Below are positions 1 to 8,900 of a DNA stretch of 64,000 bases, piece after piece. The stretch comes from Lepidurus packardi (lineage: Eukaryota > Arthropoda > Branchiopoda > Notostraca > Triopsidae), in assembly GCA_023053545.1 (NCBI GenBank), contig JAKZAN010000126.1:25702-89701 (forward strand). Reading direction: 5' to 3'. The position numbers were made by a program, and so were the translations under genes. The notes under the pieces are model-generated. The model did no database searches. It was not told where the DNA came from and saw nothing but the letters and a program-made list of their open reading frames with translations. Within the stretch, counting starts at the first letter, position 1; each line of letters starts with the position of its first letter.

Positions 1-281
1 ACAACCCGACCGAGTACTTCCACCAGCAGAGATACAGAACCCAGTGTAGACGAGAGGTGCCCATCTGCACACTGAAAAAAGGAACAATCATCTGTATCTA
101 CTGAACGCTGTAGGGAACCCAAATCACCCTTCCTAATTTGGCTGCCGAGGGCGCCACAATCCACCAACGCCTCCACCCAGCCCACCCCCTCGACCCGGGT
201 TTGCAGGGTAGGTAATTGCACCTTTCCGTCAGGGACTTGGAAGACTACAGCCGCCCTTGCCCCTTCGGAGCGGCTTGCCCG
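1..281 (-). CDS. pol: Protease-pol start in the -1 frame (partial)
   Basis: This frame is open from a stop at 306-308 down to the window edge, in the -1 frame relative to gag, and would be entered at the slippery site 281-287. About 40 codons in is a retropepsin-like active-site motif (V-D-C-G-A, codons 150-164), preceded by a hydrophobic strand (E-A-L). In retroviral and Ty3-type proteases this Asp is the catalytic residue of the half-site and is usually followed by Ser or Thr then Gly; here the middle residue is Cys (TGT at 156-158). The rest of the protease, RT, RNase H and integrase would be outside the window. There is no in-frame ATG of its own near the start, in keeping with expression as a gag-pol fusion. 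The family call is inferred from position and this one motif. Confidence 0.7.
240..275 (-). promoter_or_regulatory. Candidate frameshift-stimulating stem-loop or pseudoknot
   Basis: Starting 5 nt after the slippery heptamer, minus-strand 275-268 (AGCCGCTC) pairs with 256-249 (GGGCGGCT) to give 8 bp, one of them G-U, with an 11-nt loop. Loop bases 266-262 (GAAGG) can pair with 244-240 (TCTTC), including one G-U, which would make an H-type pseudoknot. Spacing and stem strength suit a -1 frameshift stimulator. The base pairing is read by eye; folding energy was not computed. Confidence 0.55.
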
Positions 282-1333
282 TTTCCCGAGTTCCTGGGAG
301 GGTTGCTAGGGCAATCGCGTCGGAAGTGGCCCAGAGCCTTACACCCGTAGCACTGAATCTGGTCAGGCGGTTTCCGAGGCTCCGCTGATCTCGCTTCTAC
401 CGGCGCGCCGTTTATCCCCTGGCCAGCAAATCTTCTAGGAATGGTGTTATCACCAAGCTGGATAGTCAACTGCTTCATGGCAGACGTTAGTTCGCTAACG
501 GGATCAGAGGCCGGCACACGATTCGATTCTGGTGCGCTCGATTCCGTAACCAACGTCCCTGGTGCTGATGAACCCATCATGCTCGTCAGTCTTTGGATGG
601 TGTCAATAAATGTCCCGACGGTGGAAGGCGGGTTCACTAGTAGGGCCGGAATGTACTGGGTGCAAGCTAATCCCCGAATGAGGTAGGGAATAATATCTCC
701 CTCTGACGTGACGTGGGGGCAGCGTTGACACAGTTCTGCCTTTTCTAAAACATATTGAATTACTGATTCGCCAGGCTGCTGGACCCTCTCCTGGACTTGG
801 CGAAGCCATTCCTCCAGGGTCAGGGTTCTCCCAAACACAGCCACTAACCGTTGACACCACTTGGGCCAGTCCCGCAGGCTGTTGCCCTCGATATCTTGCC
901 ACGTGCGCGCGATACCCCCCAATTTCGACATGGCGAACCGTAACTTCGCCGCAGCATCCCAACCTTGTAGGCCGGCCAGCCGCTCGAAGTCACGGAGCCA
1001 AACTGCGACATCGCCGTCTCCTTTGTACTCGGGGATGGCGGCATGGGTAGGGGTCCCCGTGGTCCCCGTCAGCCGTTGGAACATCTCCTGTTGTTGGAGC
1101 ATGAATTGTTGCTGTTGTTGCTGCAATTGTTGTTGTATTTGCATCATCGTAGCAGCCAGGGCACGCGTCATGTCACTCGGCTCTTCCGCCTTAGACATGG
1201 TTGCCCTCAAGAGACTTCCGTCCTGGGCCAGGCGTGGAACTAACTTTCCACTTCGCAATAGAGTTCCTGACCTGGGGCGAGGCTGGGCTGCCACGTCGTC
1301 ACCAGAACGAATGCCTGACTCCCCTCCGTACAT
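245..1333 (-). CDS. gag: Gag polyprotein of the Ty3/Gypsy-type element
   Basis: The frame has 362 codons and is uninterrupted. Residues about 59-88 are Gln-rich and predicted helical. Residues about 105-205 have the layout of the retrotransposon gag (capsid) domain: spaced Trp, Leu and Phe residues, a GWD near 124-126 and a W-x3-W-like region near 156-159. Residues 328-341 form one zinc knuckle (C-x2-C-x4-H-x4-C), the nucleocapsid RNA-binding motif. The product would form the virus-like particle and package element RNA. The first ATG is at 1333, but Met46 (codon at 1196-1198), just before the Gln-rich helix, is an alternative start. A Gln run (six in a row near 71-76) is encoded by mixed CAA/CAG codons, so it is not a simple triplet expansion. 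The stop is at 245-247, overlapping protease-pol in the -1 frame. Confidence 0.88.
   Translation of the reverse strand: MYGGESGIRSGDDVAAQPRPRSGTLLRSGKLVPRLAQDGSLLRATMSKAEEPSDMTRALAATMMQIQQQLQQQQQQFMLQQQEMFQRLTGTTGTPTHAAIPEYKGDGDVAVWLRDFERLAGLQGWDAAAKLRFAMSKLGGIARTWQDIEGNSLRDWPKWCQRLVAVFGRTLTLEEWLRQVQERVQQPGESVIQYVLEKAELCQRCPHVTSEGDIIPYLIRGLACTQYIPALLVNPPSTVGTFIDTIQRLTSMMGSSAPGTLVTESSAPESNRVPASDPVSELTSAMKQLTIQLGDNTIPRRFAGQGINGAPVEARSAEPRKPPDQIQCYGCKALGHFRRDCPSNPPRNSGNGQAAPKGQGRL
281..287 (-). promoter_or_regulatory. -1 ribosomal frameshift slippery heptamer GGGAAAC
   Basis: Minus-strand bases 287 to 281 read G GGA AAC with the gag codons in exactly the X-XXY-YYZ phase: Gly350 is GGA (286-284) and Asn351 is AAC (283-281). 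The same heptamer class is used for gag-pro frameshifting in some retroviruses. The -1 frame is open from here to the window edge, and the gag stop is 34 nt further on. See the adjacent stem-loop. Confidence 0.8.
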
Positions 1334-1607
1334 GCGGGGTTTACAATGTTTAGGACTGGAGGTTTTAGCTTTCTAGAAGGGGAATAATAAAAATTCGTCG
1401 CGGATGCAATAGGCAGGGAGAGATCAAACTGTGTCCTTGTCACCAAAGCAATTTAAGGCGCTCCACGACCCGCTTTGTACACTTTTTCAAAGGACCTCAC
1501 AGTGACCACACCCAGGGCTCCTATTGTTCCTAAGAGATTACAGCTACTCTCCTACCAGTCCAAAATTACACGGTGTGAGATGCAGATTCTGTCCAATCGT
1601 CAGCACA
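1334..1607 (-). other. 5' leader of the Ty3/Gypsy-type element
   Basis: This is the untranslated leader between the primer binding site and the first gag ATG, where packaging and dimerisation signals are normally found. I see no conserved motif in it and no tRNA or other RNA gene. Short open frames here on either strand are not supported. Confidence 0.6.
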
Positions 1608-1627
1608 GAATCCCACCGCTGCCACCA
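1608..1627 (-). promoter_or_regulatory. Primer binding site, tRNA-Leu type
   Basis: The minus strand reads TGGTGGCAGCGGTGGGATTC, beginning with TGG two bases after the LTR end. From established knowledge, it is complementary over 20 nt to the 3' end of eukaryotic tRNA-Leu (AAG/UAG class), including the CCA tail. This would prime minus-strand DNA synthesis, and it fixes the inner edge of the 5' LTR. Confidence 0.85.
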
Positions 1628-1629
1628 AA

Positions 1630-1909
1630 TGTAGCGAATGACCGAAATAATTATCAACTTAAACGCACTAACGCACTTCGTATCAACTGAGCAATCGCCT
1701 CGATGTATTCTCTCTCGATCTCTCTCGACAACTCTCCAACGACAACCCACGTTCCCTCGTTCTCGTACGTTCTCCCTCGATACAAAACATCCACCACACG
1801 AACCAAAACATCACCAAAACCCCACGAAACAATAGAAAATAGTCCACAGCAGTCATGACCGAAACGGGGTGGAGGGAAAGAGGGAGAAGGAGGGATTCCT
1901 CACGTCACA
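1630..1909 (-). repeat. 5' LTR of the Ty3/Gypsy-type element
   Basis: The LTR is about 280 bp and reads TGTGACG... to ...CTACA on the minus strand, giving TG/CA termini. The inner end is set by the primer binding site with a 2-nt TT spacer, the outer end by the change to satellite A (uncertain by about 2 bp). A TCAGTT word at 1690-1685 matches the arthropod initiator consensus and could mark transcription start; I see no convincing TATA box. The partner LTR is outside the window, so LTR divergence cannot be judged. Confidence 0.75.
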
Positions 1910-4900
1910 CAGGTCTAAACTGGTTTAAGCTAGTTTATAAACTGGTTTATACCTTTGTAAACAGGTCTAAACTGGTTCTAAATGGCATAAACTGGTTTAC
2001 ACAGGTCTAAACTGGTTTAAACTGGTTTATACTAGTTCAAACTGGTTTAGACTGGTCTACTCATGTCAAAACTGGTTTACTCATGTCTAAACTGGTTAAA
2101 GGTAGTTTATAGACTGGTTTATACTAGTTCAAACTGGTTTAAACCGGTTAAAACTGGCTTAATCTGGTTTAAACTGGTCAAAACTAGATTATAAACTGGT
2201 TTATACCGGTGTAAACAGGTCTGAACTGGTTTTAACTGGTATAAACTGGTTTACACAGGTCTAAACAGGTTTAAACCGGTTTATACTAGTTCAAACTGGT
2301 TGAAATTTTTTTAACAGGTCTAAACTGGTTTAAACTAGTTTATTAACTGTGTTACACTGGTTTAAACTTGTTTATACTAGTTCAAACTGGTTTAAACTGG
2401 TTTACACAGGTCTAAACTGGTTCAAGTTAGTTTATAAACTGGTTTACATCGGTGTAAACAGGTCCAAACTGGTTCTAAATGGTATAAACTGGTTTACACA
2501 GGTCTAAACTGGTGTAAACTGGTTTATACTAGTTCAAACTGATTTAAACCGGTTAAAACTGGCTTACTCTGGTTTAAATTGGTTAAAACTAGTTTATAAA
2601 CTGGTTTATACCGGTGTAAACAGGTCTAAACTGGTTTTAACTGGTATAAACTGGTTTACAAAGGTTTAAACTGGTTTATACTAGTTCAAACTGGTTGAAA
2701 TTTTTTTAACAGGTCTAAACTTGTTTTAACTAGTTTGCAAACTGGTTTAAAACGTTTTTAACTGGCTTAAACTGGCTTAAACTGGTTTAAACCAGGCCTA
2801 AACAGGTCTTAACTGGTTTAAACTAGTTTATTAACTGTTTTACACTGGTTTAAACTTGTTTATACTAGTTCAAACTGGTTTAAACTGGTTTACACAGGTC
2901 TAAACTGGTTTAAGCTAGTTTATAAACTGGTTTATACCTTTGTAAACAGGTCTAAACTGGTTCTAAATGGCATAAACTGGGTTACACAGGTCTAAACTGG
3001 TTTATACTAGTTCAAACTGGTTTAGACTGGTCTACTCATGTCAAAACTAGTTTACTCATGTCTAAACTGGTTTAAGGTAGTTTATAGACTGGTTTATACT
3101 AGTTCAAACTGGTTTAAACCGGTTAAAACTGGCTTAATCTGGTTTAAACTGGTCAAAACTAGATTATACACTGGTTTATACCGGTGTAAACAGGTCTAAA
3201 CTGGTTTTAACTGGTATAAACTGGTTTAAACAGTTCTAAACTGGTTTAAACTGGTTTATACTAGTTCTAACTGGTTGAAATTTTTTTTAACAGGTCTAAA
3301 CTGGTTTAAACTAGTTTATTAACTGTGTTACACTGGTTTAAACTTGTTTATACTAGTTCAAACTGGTTTAAACTGGTTTACACAGGTCTAAACTGGTTCA
3401 AGCTAGTTTATAAACTGGTTTACACCGGTGTAAACAGGTTCAAACTGGTTCTAAATGGTATAAACTGGTTTACACAGGTCTAAACTGGTGTAAACTGGTT
3501 ATACTAGTTCAAACTGGTTTAAACCGGTTAAAACTAGCTTAATCTGCTTTAAACTGGTTAAAACTAGATTATAAACTGGTTTATACCGGTGTAAACAGGT
3601 CTAAACTGGTTTTAACTGGTATAAACTAGTTCAAACTGGTTTAAATTTTTTAACAGGTCTAAACTGGTTTAAACTAGTTTATTAACTGTGTTACACTGGT
3701 TTAAACTTGTTTATACTAGTTCAAACTGGTTTAAACTGGTTTACACAGGTCTAAACTGGTTTAAGCTAGTTTATAAACTGGTTTATACCGGTGTAAACAG
3801 GTCTAAACTGGTTCTAAATGGTATAAACTGGTTTACACAGGTCTAAACTGGTTTAAACTGGTTTATACTAGTTCAAACTGGTTTAAGCCGGTTAAAACTG
3901 GCTTTATCTGGTTTAAACTGGTCAAAACCAGATTATAAACTGGTTTATACCGGTGTAAACAGGTCTAAACTGGTTTTAACTGGTATAAACTGGTTTACAA
4001 AGGTTTAAACTGGTTTATACTAGTTCAAACTGGTTGAAATTTTTTTAACAGGTCTAAACTTGTTTTAACTAGTTCATAAACTGGTTTAAAACGTTTTTAA
4101 CTGGCTTAAACTGGCTTAAACTGGTTTAAACCAGGCCTTAACAGGTCTTAACTGGTTTAAACTAGTTTATTAACTGTTTTACACTGGTTTAAACTTGTTT
4201 ATACTAGTTCAAACTGGTTTAAACTGGTTTACACAGGTCTAAACTGGTTTAAGCTAGTTTATAAACTGGTTTATACCTTTGTAAACAGGTCTAAACTGGT
4301 TCTAAATGGCATAAACTGGTTTACACAGGTCTAAACTGGTTTAAACTGGTTTATACTAGTTCAAACTGGTTTAGACTGGTCTACTCATGTCAAAACTGGT
4401 TTACTCATGTCGAAACTGGTTTAAGGTAGTTTATAGACTGGTTTATACTAGTTCAAACTGGTTTAAACCGGTTAAAACTGGCTTAATCTGGTTTAAACTG
4501 GTCAAAACTAGATTATAAACTGGTTTATACCGGTGTAAACAGGTCTAAACTGGTTTTAACTGGTATAAACTGGTTTAAACAGGTCTAAACTGGTTTAAAC
4601 TGGTTGAAATTTTTTTAACAGGTCTAAACTTGTTCAAACTAGTTTATAAACTGGTTTAAAACGTTTTTAACTGGCTTAAACTGGTTTAAACCAGGCCTAA
4701 ACAGGTCTAAACTGGTTTAAACTAGTTTATTAACTGTTTTACACTGGTTTAAACTTGTTTATACTAGTTCAAACTGGTTTAAACTGGTTTACACAGGTCT
4801 AAACTGGTTTAAGCGAGTTCATAAACTGGTTTATACCGGTGTAAACAGGTCTAAACTGGTTTAAGCTAGTTCATAAACTGGTTTATACCGGTGTAAACAG

Positions 4901-5630
4901 GTCTAAACTGGTTCTAAATGGTATAAACTGGTTTACACAGGTCTAAACTGGTTTATACTGGTTTATACTAGTTCAAACTGGTTGAAATTTTTTTAACAGG
5001 TCTAAACTGGTTTAAACTAGTTTATTAACTGTGTTACACTGGTTTAAACTTGTTTATACTAGTTCAAACTGGTTTAAACTGGTTTACACAGGTCTAAACT
5101 GGTTCAAGCTAGTTTATAAACTGGTTTACACCGGTGTAAACAGGTCCAAACTGGTTCTAATTGGTATAAACTGGTTTACACAGGTCTAAACTGGTGTAAA
5201 CTGGTTTATACTAGTTCAAACTGGTTTAAACCGGTTAAAACTGGCTTAATCTGGTTTAAACTGGTTAAAACTAGTTTATAAACTGGTTTATACCGGTGTA
5301 AACAGGTCTAAACTGGTTCTAAATGGTATAAACTGGTTTACACAGGTCTAAACTGGTTTAAACTGGTTTATACTAGTTCAAACTGGTTTAAGCCGGTTAA
5401 AACTGGCTTAATCTGGTGTAAACTGGTCAAATCCAGATTATAAACTGGTTTATACCGGTGTAAACAGGTCTAAACTGGTTTTAACTGGTATAAACTGGTT
5501 TACAAAGGTTTAAACTGGTTTATACTAGTTCAAACTGGTTGAAATTTTTTGAACAGGTCTAAACTTGTTTTAACTAGTTTATAAACTGGTTTAAAACGTT
5601 TTTAACTGGCTTAAACTGGCTTAAACTGGT
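1910..5630. repeat. Satellite A, left block
   Basis: This block is a continuous array of ~10-bp units close to CTGGTTTAAA, with recurrent variants carrying CTAGTT, CCGGTT, CAGGTC, CTGGCTT or a run of 6-8 T (GAAATTTTTTTAAC). The same ordered series of variants recurs, with the poly-T landmark every roughly 370-570 bp, so it is a higher-order repeat. No frame of useful length is open and I see no RNA gene. It is continuous in content with the block right of the Bel/Pao element: both were one array before that insertion. The block abuts the LTR of the Ty3-type element on its left. Confidence 0.95.
5626..5630. repeat. Target site duplication (left copy) of the Bel/Pao element
   Basis: CTGGT immediately left of the LTR is repeated at 11850-11854 immediately right of the other LTR. 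A 5-bp duplication is usual for LTR-element integrases. CTGGT is also a satellite A word, but an intact equivalent site near 13205-13250 contains it once, which supports a true duplication. Confidence 0.8.
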
Positions 5631-5939
5631 TGTTTTTACGAATATCACTATGCTGAACACCGGCTGGCTAATTTGTCTTTATTATCCATATTGGAAACGG
5701 ACTTACACCGAGTTAACTATGATTGTATATAGGATTCAAATTGATTTGACTCAAGTTACACTTTCAGCACAAAAAAACTCTGTATTTTCGTATTCGACGC
5801 GAGCGACTCCCTTCCGACCCCCAACCTTTTCCACAATAACAACCATACGTCATAATCCCTTCTGTCCTTCAGCTCTTCCTTTTCATCTTTCAATTCTTCC
5901 TTTTCATCTTTATTCCATTCTTCCGTTTTCGCCTCAACA
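5631..5939 (-). repeat. 3' LTR of the Bel/Pao element
   Basis: It is identical to the 5' LTR except for position 5635. On the minus strand it holds a TATATA box (5731-5726) and, 43 nt further on, an AATAAA polyadenylation signal (5683-5678), so in this copy it would supply the 3' end of the genomic RNA. Confidence 0.97.
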
Positions 5940-5950
5940 TTCTCCCCCCC
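5940..5950 (-). promoter_or_regulatory. Polypurine tract of the Bel/Pao element
   Basis: The minus strand reads GGGGGGGAGAA directly before the 3' LTR (TGTTGAGG). An RNase H-resistant purine run at this position primes plus-strand DNA synthesis. Confidence 0.9.
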
Positions 5951-5989
5951 GAGCAGCGACTCGGGGCTCCGCTGAGCTGCTCCAGTTTT

Positions 5990-8900
5990 TTATTCTAAGG
6001 CGGGATCGGGGTCTAATAGGAAAAGTTTATGAATCGGCCGGTGGTATATTCCGGTATCGGTTTTCACCATCGCCGAACGTACGAGCTCGTCTTTCCCCCG
6101 GAAAACCTCAGTTATTCGTCCATGCAACCACTTTCCTCGTACCAGATTTGGCTCTAAGACCAGTACAGCATCACCTTCTTGGAAATTTCTTTGGCGCGTA
6201 AGCCACTTTGAACGGCGGGTTAGGGTGGGGATGTAATGTTTCTTCCACACATCCCACAGAACCGTGGTAAGATGCTGTAGATACTTGAAAAGTTTCCGGG
6301 GGGTGCTTTTGGGCACCTGCCCCACCGGAATAGACGAGGATCTTTGATTCAGAAAATCTAAAGGTGTAATCGTGCGCATGTCCTTGGGATCAGAGCTGAC
6401 ATACATCAACGGGCGTCCATTCAAAAACCCGGCCACTTCGTACAACAATGTTCTTAACACATCCTCGGAAACGCCTTTTCGGTTTTCTCGCTCGATTGCC
6501 AACACCTTGTACAGTGCCCTCTTGGCGGACTTTACCAAACCTTCGTGTACACCACCAAAATGTGGTGCCTGAGGTGGTTGGAATGTCCATCGGATGCCTC
6601 GCCCTTCGCAGAAGTTCTTCAAAGCTTCATCTTCACGCGTGGCCTCGACCAGCTGATTCAGTTCTTTCTCGGCTCCCACAAAGTTGGTCCCATTGTCGGA
6701 ATAAATGCTTAATGGTTTGCCACGGGTCGAAATGAAGCGCCGAAGTACGAGGAGGAAATCATCCGTGGATAGAGACCGTGCTAAATCCAAATAAACAGCT
6801 CTGGTCACCATACAGGTGAACAGAGCTCCGTACCGCTTCGTAACCCGGTTATTCCCTTGAACGATTTCCAGTGGCCCGAAGTAATCCACTGACGTGTGAG
6901 AAAATGGAGAATCGACGTCCAGCCGTTCCCGGGGAAGTTCTCCCATGAGTTGCGTCGCTGGTCGTGCGGTTTCGATCTTGCATTCGACGCATCTCCTTCG
7001 AACGCGTTTGACGGCTTCACGACCGTTTACTATCCAATACATCTCCCTAAGGTGGGCTAGCACGTGGTTGATCCCGGCGTGCAGGAGTCGACGATGGAAA
7101 TCTTCAATGATTCTCTCCGTCAGCGGGTGCTTCGATGGTAGCAGCACGGGGTGTTTGTTTTCGTACGGCAGGTCAGCTGCGTCTAACCTCCCACCGACGC
7201 GCAATAACTCGTCCGTTCCAAGGAACGGATTAAAGGCTAGGATTTTCGAACTCTTTGCCAAATTGACTCCTTCACGTAGTCTTTCTACGTCCGGACCGAA
7301 TGACTGCCACTGACAGGCCTTGACAAGATTCTTCAATGGGTCCGTTAGATTTCGGAAGCCGGCGCAGTCTTCAGGCTTGACACTTTCCCAATCGACTTCC
7401 TCACAAATCTGCGACGTAACAAGGGAGCGATGTTCCTGAGTGTGTCGCATCTCTTCATGATTAATTATCCATGGGGTGTCTCTTGGCCACGTAACTTCCT
7501 CCCGTCTGAGGAAATCAGGCCCCATAAACCAGGGTTCTAAGTCGTTCCGATCTACGTGCAAGTTAGATCTCGTGGCGAGATCGCTGCTGTTGCGGCTGCC
7601 TGGAACGTAGCGCCATTCTTCGGGGCGAGTTATTGTTTGAATCTCACCTATTCGGTTGCTGACGAACGGCTTGTAGAACGATGATGTGCCGCGAATCCAG
7701 TTACGGACGCATGAGCTGTCCGTCCATAAAATCCTCCGCTCGACAATTCGTCGCAACCCCTTCTCGACATAGTTCGTCAGCCGGGCTCCTAACAAGGCTG
7801 CATTTAGCTCCGCCTTGGCTACCGATATAGTCTTTAACGGTGTGAGCTTCGTTTTAGCCATGACGATGTTCGTGCGAACGCTGCCATCCTTGTGAACAAC
7901 TCGGACGTAGACTACGGCTGCCACAGCTTCCTGAGAAGCGTCATTAAAGGTGTGTAATTCCACATAATCAATGGCATCTTCGTCCGGGAAAAGACATCTA
8001 GGTATCTCAGCTCGTCGAAGATCCTGAAGCAAATCCAACCAATGTTGCCACCATTGGCGTGCCTCCAACGGAATCTCGTCATCCCAATCTAAACCTCCGA
8101 GACCCAGTTCTCGGTGCTTAATTTTTGCCTTAACTGTCACGGGTGCTAAGAACCCCATAGGGTCGAAGACTTCCGCCAGGATCCTCAACAATCCGCGTCG
8201 GGTAAACTTCACCTCGTGCGGCCCAACTTCCTTCGACGTCAAGACGTCTCGCAATGGGATCCAGTATATCCCCAATACTTTGGTTCCGAACTCCTCTTCC
8301 TTCGATGCTAAGCTAGCTAAGTCCATACTGTTGCGGGAGTCCAGGATATGCGGCCGGTTGGAGACCCACTTGCCCAAGTTGAAGTCGCCTCTGCGTAAGA
8401 GGTCGCTGACCTCTTTAATTCTCGTGGTGGCTTGATCTTCGGTCGCCTTGCTGTCCAAATAGTCGTCCATATATAGATTATTCGTTACAGCTTCCGCGGC
8501 TTCCGGGAAATCTGCCCCGTGGTCTTCGGCCGTTCTCCTTACGGTTTGAATGGCGATGAACGGAGAGCAACAGTCCCCAAACGCCAGGCGGTCCATTTGG
8601 AACACTTCCATCACGTTGCTGCCCTTCTCTTTCCAAAGGAAACGGTGGAATCGGGCATCTTCTTCTCGTAATCGAATGCGGCTAAACATTGCTTCGATGT
8701 CGGCAACAAACGCGACACCAAACTCGCGAAACTTCAAAAAAACGATCGGGATTTCCGCTTGTAAAGCTGGTCCAGGTAACAATGCATCGTTCAAGCATTT
8801 ACCGGCAAACGTGGCTGCGGCGTCGAATACAATGCGTAACTTCTTGTTAGTCGCGGACTTTTTGTACACCCCGTGGTGCGGTAGATAATACTGCTGCGGG

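Larger units (their letters stand above)
1..1909 (-). mobile_element. Ty3/Gypsy-type LTR retrotransposon, 5' portion (cut by window edge)
   Basis: Read on the minus strand, the order is 5' LTR, primer binding site, leader, gag and the start of protease-pol, which is the usual Ty3/Gypsy order. The right boundary is where unique sequence meets satellite A at about 1907-1909; the exact base is ambiguous because CACA is shared by the LTR end and the satellite. Reverse transcriptase, integrase and the 3' LTR must lie left of base 1 if the element is complete. The gag frame is uninterrupted and the gag-pol overlap is intact, so this part shows no decay. Assignment to Ty3/Gypsy rests on the gag type and the primer site, not on a visible RT, so another Metaviridae-like lineage is possible. 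Confidence 0.85.

Noticed and set aside
441-1376. Plus-strand frames opposite gag, including a Leu/Cys-rich one near 1043-1243
   Set aside because: Their low-complexity content is the complement of the Gln-rich gag segment; no independent support.
1638-1835. Short plus-strand open frame in the 5' LTR of the Ty3-type element
   Set aside because: It lies wholly in LTR sequence, antisense to the element, with low-complexity content and no domain.
1910-5630. CRISPR-like array
   Set aside because: The units are ~10 bp and contiguous, with no unique spacers and no cas genes, and the setting is eukaryotic. It is satellite DNA.
5951-5989. Envelope-like gene after integrase
   Set aside because: Only about 40 bp separate the gag-pol stop from the polypurine tract, so there is no room for a further gene.
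5650-6201. Plus-strand open frame over the 3' LTR and polyprotein end
   Set aside because: It lies antisense to the LTR and gag-pol; the LTR part recurs identically at 11560-11880 and shows no domain.
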